Positions 46,516 to 58,025 of a DNA stretch of 64,000 bases are shown here, piece by piece. Numbering within the stretch: the stretch's first letter is position 1; each line of letters opens with the position of its first letter. Made by a program: the position numbers and the translations under genes. The notes beneath the pieces were generated by a model. The model did not search any database. It had not been told where the DNA came from and was given only the letters and a program-made list of their open reading frames with translations. The stretch is from Trametes villosa (taxonomy: Eukaryota > Basidiomycota > Agaricomycetes > Polyporales > Polyporaceae), in NCBI GenBank assembly GCA_002964805.2, contig PUDQ02000089.1:496001-560000 (forward strand). Direction: 5' to 3'.

Positions 46516-47171
46516 GATGTTCTCTGCGGGGTATCTAAGCTAGCAGTGTGGATTGGAAGCGTCGAAGCGGGTCGGGGACGATGGTGGTCGGGTCGATACC
46601 GCCTGCGCCCCGCGGCGCGTACGGACTCCGACGAGTCTGATCGGCGACGCGTGATGCGACGGTGTGCATGGGCGCCTCCTGCCCATCCCCGCTCTCTCCG
46701 CATCCACATGGACGCGTTTGCATTCGAAAGGTGAGTACAGCCTCGACGCACAACCCTGGCTAGCGAGACGGCTAATACGGGTCGCTCTAGCGCATACGGA
46801 CACGCGATGCCGCGAGTGGGCGCGCGGCCGTATCGGACGTCCGACTTCTGGCTTCCCCAGCCCACACGGTCTTCCGCGCAAGAATGGTATGCATCCCACA
46901 CGCGCGTGTCGCCTCTTCCCGCCCATGCGGTCCGCCAACGCACCCCGCCCCAGCCCACCCGTCTGGTCGCTTCAAGCCCTCCGACATCAGCCCTATCAGC
47001 TTCTCCCGGCGGCATTTGCTCCTTCCAGATATCTCATCTGAGCCCCACATGTGCGCTGGGAGGTCGCGTACACGTACCGCCCGAGCCACGGCTATATAAG
47101 GACCCTCGAGATGCGCCACGGAAAGCTAGGAGCCCTGCTGCCCTCGTTCTCCGCGCCGAGGTTCACTCAGG
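46516..47171. promoter_or_regulatory. Divergent promoter, orphan gene / aspartic protease
   Basis: A 656-bp head-to-head interval. A TATA box belonging to the protease lies at 47093-47099. The side next to the orphan gene shows no clear core element. Confidence 0.5.
47093..47099 (+). promoter_or_regulatory. TATA box of the aspartic protease gene
   Basis: TATATAA within GGCTATATAAGGACC, 73 bp before the ATG. Its position and flanks fit a strong regulated promoter with a start site near 47125. Confidence 0.7.
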
Positions 47172-48643
47172 ATGCGCTCCACCATCTCCCTCGGACTTCT
47201 TGCTCTCGCTGCTTCTTCTGAGGTCGCGGCTGCCCCGGAGCCCCAGAAGATCGCGCTGCAGTCTCGCAAGACTCCGAAGGGACATGTCAGTGCGCTGCGC
47301 AAGCGCGCTCTACAGGCCGCCAGCGTCCCCCTCGACGACTTCTTCCTGGGAACGGACTTGCAGTGGTTCGGCAACATCTCTGGTACGTCTCTTGAGCCTC
47401 GTGTGCAAGCATGTGGACTGAAGGTTTATGTGGCGGATCATAGTGGGCACGCCCCCGCAGACCGTGAGTGTCGTCTTCGATACCGGTTCGCAGAGCCTCG
47501 AGTTTGCCAGTACGTGCTTCAACCGCTGCTGTGGCCACGGCAGCCTAACACCGCGCACCAGGCACGGAGTGCACATCTTGCACGCAGAAGAACAAGTTCG
47601 ACGGCTCCAAGAGCTCGACCTACGTGCGCGGCTCGCGCACGACGACGCTCGACTTCGCGACCGGCGTCGGCGTCGACCCCGTCGTCAACGACGACTACGT
47701 GCTCACCGTCCGGAGCGGGACCGACACCGTCACCGTCGGCGGGCTCGCCGCGAAGGGCGTCTCGCTCTTCACGATCATCAAGCAGACGGCCAAGTTCAAC
47801 ATCGACCCCTTCCTCGGCATCCAGGGCATGGGCTCGCAGGCCGAGGGCTTCTTCGCCGCGCTCACGCGCCAGGGACTTCCCTGTCAGTGCTCCACCACCT
47901 CCCGCGCCCGATCGATGGGGCGAAATTGACACGGTTTATTATAGCGCTCTTCAGCCTGTTCCTGACGCCGCACACGGTCGGGAACGCGGAGCTGATCGTG
48001 GGCGGCATCGACAGCAGCAAGTTCAAGGGTAGCCTCGTCTACGCGGACCAGACGGGCGAGGGCGACTGGGAGGTCACGTCCTCGCAGATCAGCGTGAACG
48101 GGAAGACGACGTCGGTGCTCAAGAAGCGCCGCAGCATCATCTTCGATAGCGGCACGAGCAACATCCTCTTTGACACGCAGACGACCGAGGTCAGCTCCTC
48201 CCCCATACTCGCTCGCTCGCTCGATACCCTACCACCAGCACTAACACGCTCCTTGTACCCCACAGGCGATGTACGCGCTCATCTCGCCCCTGATCAAGCC
48301 CTTCGCGGCGGAGCCGGGCGCATACGGCCTCCCGTGCTCGAAGATCGGCGGGCTGCCCGCGCAGATCGACCTCACGTTCACCTCGCAGGCGGGCACGCCG
48401 TTCAACCTGACGATCCCGAGCACGGAGCTGAACGTGGGCCCGTTCGCGAGCGACCCGAGTACGTGCCAGACGCTCATCAACTCGTTCGATGGGCTCGAGC
48501 TCGTCGGCGGCTCCGTGCTGAAGCACTACTACTCGGTGTGGGACGTCGGAAACCAAAGGATGGGCTTCGCGCCGAATGGTGAGTGCTGTTTCGTGGTGGT
48601 GTTTGGGGTGCATACTGATGTTGACTGTGCGGCAGGGTTCTGA
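47172..48643 (+). CDS. Secreted pepsin-like aspartic protease (family A1, basidiomycete subtype)
   Basis: Six exons: 47172-47382, 47444-47509, 47562-47882, 47945-48189, 48266-48578 and 48636-48643, giving 387 residues. A signal peptide (about residues 1-21, ending EVAAA) is followed by a basic propeptide with a Lys-Arg site (SALRKR). The catalytic aspartates are Asp83 in VVFDTGSQS and Asp267 in IIFDSGTSN. The flap region reads TLDFATGVGVDP, where pepsins have YGTG, so the usual flap tyrosine appears to be absent or replaced by Phe. The rest (NIDPFLGIQGMGSQAEG, HYYSVWDVGNQRMGFAPN) is standard for the fold. It would digest protein outside the cell at acid pH. The last exon is 8 nt, coding only Gly-Phe-stop. 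Confidence 0.93.
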
Positions 48644-49687
48644 GCTTCTATTCTTGGTTTTGAGGCTGCTCTCCCTTGGATGGGGTTCCTCCGCGACGAA
48701 AGTGGGATTCAACGAACTTGAAATTCACCATGCATAATCAACATCTTGTAACGATAGCATAGCTTCAACGTCAGTCTTTCGGCTACCCATTCTGAGGTTT
48801 ATGGAAGAAGCTCTTCGGCGAAGACCTGTGAGCATCGTACGTCGAGGACTAGAGGTGAGTTCTTCCGCTCAGCGGGAGTTCCTGCGGAACGCGAGCTCGG
48901 AGTGCTTCGATGTACACGGTCATGTGACCGGGATCTCGTGACCAGAACGCGAATAAATGAGCGCGTCGCGACTTTGCTGAGACGAACGAGCCGCAAAGAG
49001 CTACACCAACACTTCTCTGAGTTCACTCTGCGTCCCGGTTAGATACGGCTTACACGTCAAGATTGTCTTCTGACGACGATCGACCGTGAGTAGCTGAAGC
49101 TTCGCCCCTTGGTGCCGAGCCTTTTATGCGGCGACCTGAGGTGAGAGCCATCAAGCGGTCGCTGCGAGCATCTCCACTCATGCAATAACGTGAATGGTTG
49201 CGCACAGCAACAAATGCTACACGGAAGAGAGCGTGGGCCCGCAAGGACGGGATCGCTCCTCCGCTAACCCCAGAAGTTCCGCCCTAGCAACCCGCGAAAG
49301 CCTCGAGCGCGTCCGCCACCGTTACAGCCGCCGTGCCTTGCGTGCGTCGGGCGAGAAACCTCCAGGGCGAGTTCGGTATCCAGCAGAGTCGGCTGCAGGC
49401 AGAATGAGGGCGGGTGATTGTTCGCGGTCAATGTCGGGGCGGGACAATGGGAGACAGCAGCCGTCGGCTATCGCGCCGTGTTTGGCGGCGTTTGGCCGTA
49501 TGGGCGGCCACGGTGCAGGTGGCTAGAGCCATGCGTCCCGTGCTTCTCTCCCCCCACCACCTCCCGCTATCTCCCACCCCCGCTACTCTCACTGTCGCTT
49601 TGCCCACCGTCCGCCCTGGGCCTGCCACTGCGCTCGGAGTACGGACACACAACCTATGACAACGCACGGCCTGCAGCACATCACAGA
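48644..49687. other. Intergenic region, protease / orphan basic protein
   Basis: No gene is recognised. The last 170 bp are pyrimidine-rich on the plus strand (from about 49540), consistent with a core promoter for the gene starting at 49688. Confidence 0.5.
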
Positions 49688-50590
49688 ATGTCATCCTACA
49701 GCAGCCCCAGTCTGAGCGGGAGCTCGCGCTACGCACGCACCGACTCCTCCTCTCCCTACCCCTCCTCGCCCTCAACCTCCCCAGGGACGACCCCACCCTC
49801 CCCATTCTCACTTAAACCCTCGCTCTCGCCCATCTCGCCGTCGTTCCCGGGCGCATACCGCGCTAGGGCTCCCGCGCAAGGCGAGCAAGCCCAGCCCGAG
49901 CGACGCGGCGAAGCGGGCGTCGGCATCGACCCCTCCACGCTCGTCGGCAAGACCCTCACCTGCGTGCGCCGCTCGCGCGCGCACCCGAGCATCACGCTGC
50001 ACTTCGCGGACGGGGCATCGTTCCAGGTGCGCGTCGTCGGCTACGACCCGCACTTCCGCGGGGTCCCGAAGCAGCTCGAGAGCGACTCGCCCGTGCTGAA
50101 CCCCGTATCGGGCGCGGTGGACGTGCGCCTCACTGTGAAGCACGCGGCGATGATCACGCTCGCGGACAAGGCGTTCCAGGTGCAGGCCGGGGGCAAGGGC
50201 GCAGGTGTGGCCGGGGCGGAGGCGGGGAAGGTCAAGGGCGCGCGCGAGTCGCGCTGGACGCAGAAGCATGCCGCGTTTGCTGTCAAGTTCGTCGAGGAGG
50301 CTGGCTGGCATTGCGTCTGGGCGACGCTGGCGGAGTACGACGATGAGGACAGGGAGACGTGCGTGTTCAGGAACTTCGTAGACGTGTACGTCGACGCCCT
50401 CCACCCACCTTCTGCTGTGCCTCCCCACGCCGCGCGTGCCAAACCTCGCAACCGCTCCGCCGCGCCTCGCTCGCGCAATGCATCTCCCGCCCCGGCCCAG
50501 TCCCAAGCGTCGCAGACACCGAAGGACCAGAAACCGAAGCGGAAGAACTGGAAGAAGAAGAAGGCGGACACCCCGAAGGCCCGGTGGTGA
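49688..50590 (+). CDS. Conserved-looking orphan protein with Lys-rich tail
   Basis: An intronless frame of 300 residues from the ATG at 49688. The frame is open upstream to 49418 but that part looks like 5' UTR. The first 70 residues are Ser/Pro-rich. A folded-looking core follows, with VGKTLTCVRRSRAHPSITLH, FADGASFQVRVVGYDPHFRG, VDVRLTVKHAAMITLADKAF and AGWHCVWATLAEYDDED, a mostly beta pattern. The end is Lys/Pro-rich (KPKRKNWKKKKADTPKARW) and may bind nucleic acid or act as a nuclear signal (inference). I recognise no family. GC3-rich codons and the ordered core support a real gene. Confidence 0.72.
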   Translation: MSSYSSPSLSGSSRYARTDSSSPYPSSPSTSPGTTPPSPFSLKPSLSPISPSFPGAYRARAPAQGEQAQPERRGEAGVGIDPSTLVGKTLTCVRRSRAHPSITLHFADGASFQVRVVGYDPHFRGVPKQLESDSPVLNPVSGAVDVRLTVKHAAMITLADKAFQVQAGGKGAGVAGAEAGKVKGARESRWTQKHAAFAVKFVEEAGWHCVWATLAEYDDEDRETCVFRNFVDVYVDALHPPSAVPPHAARAKPRNRSAAPRSRNASPAPAQSQASQTPKDQKPKRKNWKKKKADTPKARW

Positions 50591-53500
50591 ACGTACCTCG
50601 CTGAAGACCCACGACGATGACCAGCGTGAGACCTGTTGTACGAAGGTGCGTGCGTCGACGGCCGGCTGCCTCGGTGTCCTAATCTCGTCGGTGTCAGGAG
50701 AGAATGTTGTTGTTATAACGCTTGTGTAACCCGAAGGAGGAGCCTGCCATGGACGGACTCTGGCCGATCTCTCACGCTGTATCTATACCACGCTGTCCCT
50801 GTTATCGTCGTCGCGCTGTTGTTGTCCTGTTAACGTTGCTGTACTCTGCTAGCAGTAGTACCCTATCTAATACATATCGAACACTCACATTAGGTTACCG
50901 ATACTCGCGGGTCCTGTCATGGTGGATCGCCGCGACGTCCGGGGTTGTTCGCCTCGGTGCTCACCTCGACTTACGTTCAGCCTGCTATATTGACTTGGCC
51001 GTTCAAGCTGTAGGGCTAAATGCTTGATAGGCAAGGTGCGTTCCGCAGTCCACTCTCAACGACCAGCGTATGACCGAAGTATGTCTAGGTTGACACCCAG
51101 CATCCTCCTCGGGATCAACCTGTCAGCGAGCAACAGTGCACATCACCATTCTCGGGCCTTCTCACGCACGCACAACAAGGTTGCGCGAGGCCAGGCCGCT
51201 CTCCCACTTCTTCGGTCGGCTGTGGACAAGCATTCAACAGCCACCGAATGCCTTCCATGGAAAATCGGCGTACTGTGCTCCGAGGGTCATCGGGGTAGCA
51301 GTACAAGTTAGACACCCGTCCTGGACCGTTGGGCCGGCCCTCGACCCTGCTCACGTACGTTATAGTGGCCTGCCTGGGACCGCGGCGGCCACGTACCCCG
51401 TACGCCGTTGAAACTTTCCATACACGGTGGGTACGCTTGTCCTATTGGGTGGCAAGGCTCACTTCGCTCGCTGTTGACTAGGTTTACTCCGTCAAGTGTC
51501 GGACTCCGGTCAATATCAAGGAGTGCGCCGCATGGGTCCCACACTCACTGCGCATGTCACCTCGAGGTGAGCTACCTGCCAGCTGCGCGGGATCTGCTGG
51601 CCGCTGTACTCGCGCTGGAAGAGAGGATACCCAGTTGGGGGGCACGCAGCCGCAAATTCACCCGCCAATGGGAGCCCAGGCACCCGGCCGTACTTGCGAT
51701 AGCCTCAGACCTGTGCTGCAAGGTATCGCGCTGCAGCGGTAAGTTATGCCGTTACAGCCAAGGAGAGCTATATTCACGCCCGCATTCACAGCGGCTGGAA
51801 CTCTGCATGGAAGAGCACGTCGAGCAGGCGGGATCGGTCCGCGGTCGTACGACATTCGCCGCATACACTGATGTTCGTGCAGGCTTTTGACCGGGGGCAA
51901 TATTCTGCGCCCGCCCCTCGCTGCTTCTCGTCCTGTCCCCTGCCTGTCTCCTCGCCATCGGCATCATGCTAGGCGAGCGCGTCCGTATATTGTGACCGAA
52001 ACCGTGACCGCCGCTCGACTGCAGGTTCCCGTCAGGCTGCCCATGGCAAGTTCGAGCCGCGGTCTCTCCGAGCATCAGGCGTGTTTACGGCGTGTACGTT
52101 ACGCAGAACGACTCGGCGTCATCGTACGTTCAATACGTCTACCTACTAGACCTTTACAGGGCATAAAACTGACACTCCTGGCCTCTCTATTGCGTCCGCT
52201 AGTCTCAGAACCACCGGGCGTTTGTCGTGCTGCCCTATTGAGACCGTAAAGGGACGCTGGTGAGTTCCATCGTACGCCGGAGGTTGAACGTGGCGGACTC
52301 ATGCACGAAAAAGGCCGGGACTAGCGGCGGGCATCTGACTCTATGCCGTGCCTTGGCTGTATGCGCCGCATGTCGTACCGCAGAGCAAGTGCGAGCCGAG
52401 CGGGAAGGGACTTTCGACGGAGCATGGGCATCGAAAGCGGAGCGCCTGGCGTAAAGGTACGGCTTGTTACTGTACCCGCTTCCAGTGACATTACTGACGA
52501 CAGACGTCCGTGCGTAGCGAGTCGTTGGCGCAAACCGAATTCTCTTGGCTTTGCAACATTGGTTGAACGCTGCCCACCCAGGGAACACCGCCGTCGTGCC
52601 CTCAGCTGTCATGTACGCTGACGCGCTGCTTCGATACCAAGTCACAAATTCGTTCGAGCGGTAAGAACATCCGCCGCTGGAGTCCCTTGGCATTGAACTA
52701 ACTGCTACGACCTCAACCTCTCGGTCATCATGACGCTCTCGAGCTTACGACAATGACTTCCACGCCGCAACGAAGGCTATCCTTCTTCCGCAGATTCATC
52801 ATCCTTGTTACGCCGTTCTCGTTCAGATCTGAACATGGTCCGGAGCTCCGTATACGTAGACTCCACGCCGTGCGCGCTCCGGGCACCCTCTGACGCACTC
52901 CCTCCTTCTCGCTCAACAACCTGGATCTTCCACATTAATTTCGACGTAGTAACGAGGCTAGAATCTGACGGCGCTGCGCAGAGCGACCCATCGGCCCCAC
53001 TCGCACAACACGGCCGCCGTCGTGAGCTCCGAAGAGGCTAACATTGTCCCGCGAAGGGCGTATCTGGGCCAGCCCCTATGAGGCCGAAAATGGTCTCTAT
53101 CGATGGTAACCACTCATGTGAGGCGCGGATCGCTGCTTCCTGCAAATGATTGCTCGGCTTGGCGGCTGCGCTTTGCTTCGAAAGGCCTAGAGGATAGGGC
53201 GGCTGGGACGGCGTGCCGACGAAGAACATATGTGCATGTGCATGTTGATAGGTGCTGTACGTACGAACCGCCGAGTGTCATTCAACAAATGGATGCAAAT
53301 CGAATACAAATTGCCGGCACAACTTGCATGACATTACCCGGTCGGCCATGCAAGGCTCAGAAAGATTACATGGTGAACATGCGACGTCAGACGCCTCGAC
53401 AACACACAGCCTACCCGAGAGCCGAATACGCCCGCGGCGTCCACTCATCCTCCCGACACACGAAACACGCACCACGCCCGCCCGCGCCTCCTGCAATACT

Positions 53501-56500
53501 CACTTACCGGAGCGTACTCGGGTGCGGCGCGGAGCTCGAGGGGGCGCGCGCCCCGCAGTGCGCTGCTGATTTGTCACGATCCCAACATAGGCTAGCCGCC
53601 GCAGACGCCGTCGACCTGTCAACGGCCCACGGGCGAGCATGCTACCGTGCTACCGTGATAGGTCCGCTGGCATATGTTGCGTCGGCTCCGCGCGCGTGCG
53701 ACAGGCCGCCCGGAATGGGGCGCGGGCCCCCACGCACGCCTGCGCACGCTTGCGTAAGGGCGCGCGCCTCGCGGCGGGGGCGGGGGCAATGTATCACGCG
53801 CATCCGGCGTGCGGGGGCGCTGTGAAGCTTTGAAGCTCCGGAGGGCACATGTCCGCGCGCGCCGCTGCGCGGTTGACGCGCTGTGAGGGCGCGATGGACA
53901 GGGAGACTCGAGGGACCCGAACGCCAAGCAGGGGAGGGTGGCAGGCACAGCGAACGGCCATCCGGCAGCGGCGTCGGGCCTGGCTGTCCGGCGTGCAGAT
54001 CAGGGCACCTGCGAGAGGGACGCACGTCGCAGAGGCTCCAAGTCGGCACCGACGAAGGGTTTGTGGGCGGGCTGCAGGCAGAATACGACGGGGCGGCAGC
54101 GGAGCGGCGGCACAAAGCAGTCGGAGCGGGCGCATGCCGAAGAGGCGGGCCCGGAGTTCACGGTGACGACGTCTCCCCGAGCTGCATCAGCGGAGTTGGA
54201 GTTCCATTAATATTGCGGCAAGCGCGAGGATCAGGAACGCTCGCCGGAGAAGCGAGGGCCGATTCGAATCGCCATGGCGGCTTCCAGCATCGGGTCGCGA
54301 TGGGACAGCGGCGGGCAGGGTGGGTATGCAGGGGCGCGGCGGGGGTTCGAGGTGCGGGGGAGGCCACGGCGAAGGATCCGATCGTCCAGGAGCCGTACAC
54401 TGAGGATGGGAGCGACAGTGTGGCAGGTGCAAGTGACATGCCTGCCTTGGGGTCCGCGCACGTACCTGGCGACTGACCCGCCTATGCCGTTATGTCAAGG
54501 CCACACCGCCGACCGGGCGGCCTTCTTCGGGCTGTCAAAGGGCATCGCGTTACCGGTCGCTGGGGTGCGGCGCATGAGACACGTAAAGGATGCTGCGCGA
54601 AGCGTTCGTGAGTATGTTGCGCAATGATTTGGCAAAGGGGGAAACACGGCCTGACTCACCATGACATAGTGAGGTTTTGTAACATGGGAGATATTTGCAT
54701 AGGTGACCTGGAGCTGGAGGGAGCCAGGATATCGTGAGCTATCCAGAGCACCGAGCGAGCGGCGAATTCAGGTGAGGCACCACATACCGGCATGACGAGG
54801 AGACGTTGCGTGTCGCAAGCGCGCGCATATACTGAGTTATTCCACACTGTACGGCCGTAGCAAGGTCCGATCGTTCAAGTTCGCGCCCGATGGCTGGCGT
54901 CCGATAAGTCTGCGTTTGATATCAGCAGTAGCACCGATCCCAGCTGCTGAACGGGTCTGGTAGCCTGCGATCTGACATGTTCGAGTAGATAGACTTCAGC
55001 TGTCCTATGGCAGGGGCAGGAGACCAGATACCAGGGCAGAAACGCCATTGGTGCATGGACAATCCTGTACACGGCGTCGGCCGCATAGATGGGCAGTCGA
55101 ACTGACGAAAGCGACGTGGATACTAGATGGTTCTTGCTGACAGCGGCTTCGGGACAGCTCGTCCCTTCTTGACTTCTCATTTGCAATCTGCGGACAGGAA
55201 GAGTCAGCGACGAAGACGGAGAGAAGACTGGAAGCAGGAACCACGCTACTGTAGAGTGTGAAGCACCGTGACCGCAAGAAGCAAGAGTATGAGCAATCCT
55301 GGGACTCGCGCATTCCGCGAAGCCGGTGCAACTCCGGCCTGACGTGGTTCTGGCAACCCGGGATATGCTGCCGTGCCGGGCTTCGCCCGACATTTGGGCT
55401 GTCGGGGTTACACAGGACGCTAGAATCAGGGCGGGAATTTCCGGGGATAGATCTATCAGCGGTCCTAGATGGGACCGCCCACAACTGCTTCCTGGGTTGT
55501 TGCTTCGTCGATAAAGTGTTCCAGACCACGCGCATTCAATTATCCTTGCGGTGCACTGCCGAGGGGGTCGTCGGAATAGCCGAGAGAGTTGGCAGGGTCA
55601 AAGTAGGAAAGGCTGCCGAGGGATCCCGAGGGGAGGATGTGACCAGGCGTACATGAGAGCTGATCCCGATGAGGCACGAGAGTCGGAAAGATCATTTAGA
55701 CTCAAGACAGATGGTCCAAGAATAGGGCTAGAATTTGCTGGAGCGGCACCAGGGAGGCATAGGTACAACGCATTCCTTCTAGGGACGTACGCTCAGCATC
55801 GGCGTGCTTCTTCGATGGAGCGGAGACATGGCGGTCATCGGGTTCTTCGAGGCGGTGCGTTGTCAGCCGTGCGCATATACGGGCAAAACCTGAATTCGTA
55901 CATGATAGTTTGAGGTCTGGACATCGCCGAGACGGAACGAGGGTTAGCACGGGCGCCCAGCAGTCGAACCACACGCGCAGCTGTAGCAGGACAGCCCTCG
56001 GGGGATGGCATGTCGTTTAGCCGCCTTACGACGCCTCAACGCCGGAGTGTGCCCCACTTCGGTCTTCGGCTGAAGAGGAGGATGCATGTCGCCACAGATC
56101 TTCCCATAGAGGCCAGATTTCGCCCAGCGGGGCCCAGGGCGGGCACGCCTGAATAGAGCGCTGCGAGAAGGCAGCGTCAGGGTTCGCGCAGCACGCTAGA
56201 ATCGACAGGCTGACTAGCATCGCAGTGGGCATGATGGAGTATAATGGGGAAAAATCTGGGTGTCAGCGCTTCTAGTCCAAAGTGGGGTATTTCACTCCCG
56301 CTGGCTGCAAGGCACTGTCTTGGGCGACAAGAAGCCCGAGAAGGGGCTTTCCTGACGCAACCAGGATCAGTGATGCCGGGCGATCGAGATGGCATGCAGC
56401 AGGGGTGGCCACGAAACCGCACGAGTGCGCAGTGTCCAGGCCGGAATATCATCTCGTGCTGATATGCTGAGGCATTGGGCCGGCTCATCTGAAGCACGGA

Positions 56501-57007
56501 GATGTGAGCGCGCTCCGGACTTATACAAACATAGAGCTTACTGAAAAATGGGCCGCGCAGGACCGGTGCAGAGACACGGAACAAGCGGCTACATCGGGCT
56601 CTCTGGGAGCCCATGCGATGTCGCAGACGCAGGGGCTCGCGTGGACGAGCCTAGAGATCGTTCGCAGACTCCTCAGGGCTGCACGGGCTCGGCGAGGAGG
56701 GTGCGGGGGTGTGAGGCCAGGGACGCGCTAAGCGAGATCGCGATAGGAATCGTAGCGCGGCGGATCTGCGCGTGGGTTCGTGAAGCATGGATCGTTCTCT
56801 TCGTCTGTTCTGCCGTCGGGATGTCCTGGCTGGGCACGCGATGCGGGGCGATGGGGGTTCGTGTGAGAGGAAAGCGGACGAGACGGGAGGGCGAAGCAGC
56901 AGCCCGCGTCCAGAAGCCCCAGCGCGCCGGCGAGCAGCGTGACCCAGCCGACGACGCCCCCATTGGCGCCGGCCCGCACACCGGCGCCTGTCTTCTCTCA
57001 GCCTCCC
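50591..57007. other. Gene-poor interval
   Basis: About 6.4 kb without an assembled gene. Most open frames are short and incoherent. A GC-rich part (53480-54480) has one more codon-like frame, listed separately. The last few hundred bases before 57008 should carry the NAA50 promoter. Confidence 0.5.
53883..54476 (+). CDS. Possible orphan open frame in a GC-rich island
   Basis: A 197-codon plus-strand frame. Its middle, LQVGTDEGFVGGLQAEYDGA followed by AAERRHKAVGAG, and its end, TAKDPIVQEPYTEDGSDSVA, look like protein. The first 60 residues and the Gly/Arg-rich part near 54300 do not. It may be an exon of an orphan gene, a relic, or chance in GC-rich DNA. No family is recognised and no flanking exons were found. 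Confidence 0.22.
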   Translation: MRARWTGRLEGPERQAGEGGRHSERPSGSGVGPGCPACRSGHLREGRTSQRLQVGTDEGFVGGLQAEYDGAAAERRHKAVGAGACRRGGPGVHGDDVSPSCISGVGVPLILRQARGSGTLAGEARADSNRHGGFQHRVAMGQRRAGWVCRGAAGVRGAGEATAKDPIVQEPYTEDGSDSVAGASDMPALGSAHVPGD

Positions 57008-57694
57008 ATGTCCGAGTCCCGCCCAGCACCGACGCGAGTCTCCTTCGCCGCCGTCACTCCCAACAACCTCGGTATGCCCCTCGACTGTCCTAGTGTCTGC
57101 TGCTTGTCTGAAGGCGCCACCAGGGACTGTCAGGAAACTCAACTCGGTCCTCTTTCCCATCAAATACAGCGAAAAGTTCTACCACGACATCGTCCAGCCT
57201 GAGCTCGAAGACTTTTGCCAACTGAGTACGCGTCGATCTCTTTTGACGCGTCAAAACGCTCATGCAGGATCCTGTTGCAGTCTACTACAATGATATCCCA
57301 GTCGGGACCATGTGCTGTCGCGTGGAGGTGAAGGACGATGTGGCAAAGCTCTACCTCATGACTCTGGCGGTGCTTGCGGTGAGCCCCATTCGCATCGCAA
57401 TCTCGCCTATTCTGACCTTCTCCGCGCGGAACCCCCCAGCCATATCGCTCCAGAGGGATCGGATCTGAGAGCTTGAAGCATCTCATCGACACCGCCGCGG
57501 CGCACGCGAAGCACAAAATCAGCGCGATCTACCTCCACGTCCAGGTCTCCAATGGCGACGCGAGAAGGTTTTACGAGCGCCATGGCTTCTTAGAGGTCGG
57601 CCTGTTCGAGAACTACTACAAGAAGATCACGCCACACGACGCGTGGATTCTTCAGCGGGACATCCAGCCTGCGGCCGCGTCAGAGGCAAAATGA
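57008..57694 (+). CDS. N-alpha-acetyltransferase 50 (NAA50, GNAT family)
   Basis: Four exons: 57008-57071, 57124-57225, 57281-57378 and 57440-57694, giving 172 residues. Family blocks are TPNNLGTVRKLNSVLFPIKY, YYNDIPVGTMCCRVE and KLYLMTLAVLAPYRSRGIGS; the acetyl-CoA-binding RSRGIG is at residues 91-96. They are followed by IYLHVQVSNGDARRFYERHG and FENYYKKITPHDAWILQRDI. NAA50/San acetylates N-terminal methionines on nascent chains and associates with the NatA complex on ribosomes; in animals it also supports sister-chromatid cohesion. The length matches the family. An initiating Met followed by SESRPAPTR is a short disordered leader. Confidence 0.94.
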
Positions 57695-58025
57695 GCGATC
57701 GTTCCCGCCGAGAGGTCACTCCAGAGTGTGTATTCCACGGGTGTGCGGGTAGTAAGATACATTTATGCGAATCTACGCCTACTACAGGGGGCTAACTAAC
57801 GTTTCCTGGCCGTGCAGTACTGTCCATATCAGCGATACTTTTACAATGATTGTACGAATACACCTGAGACACAAGTGGCGCATAACATAAGTCAAGACGC
57901 GGGAACGTAGGCTAGGTCTTGTGCCGACAATTAGTGGGTGTACATTCTGCGGAACAGCGGTCAGCGGACAAGCCCTCGGACGAGTCAAGGCGGACGTACA
58001 GAGGTATCACGCCCTCGGTCCCAGT
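57695..58025. other. Convergent intergenic region, NAA50 / C2H2 factor
   Basis: This 331-bp stretch holds the two 3' UTRs. AT-rich parts near 57750-57850 probably include polyadenylation signals. No gene seen. Confidence 0.5.

Noticed and set aside
46516..47015. Extension of the orphan gene's frame to a 320-codon ORF
   Set aside because: The extra part is Arg/Ala/Gly-rich, runs across the protease promoter, and an AG acceptor at 46442 joined to ATGG gives a proper start.
49418..49687. 90-codon N-terminal extension of the orphan at 49688
   Set aside because: The sequence is pyrimidine-rich, promoter-like, and gives poor protein composition.
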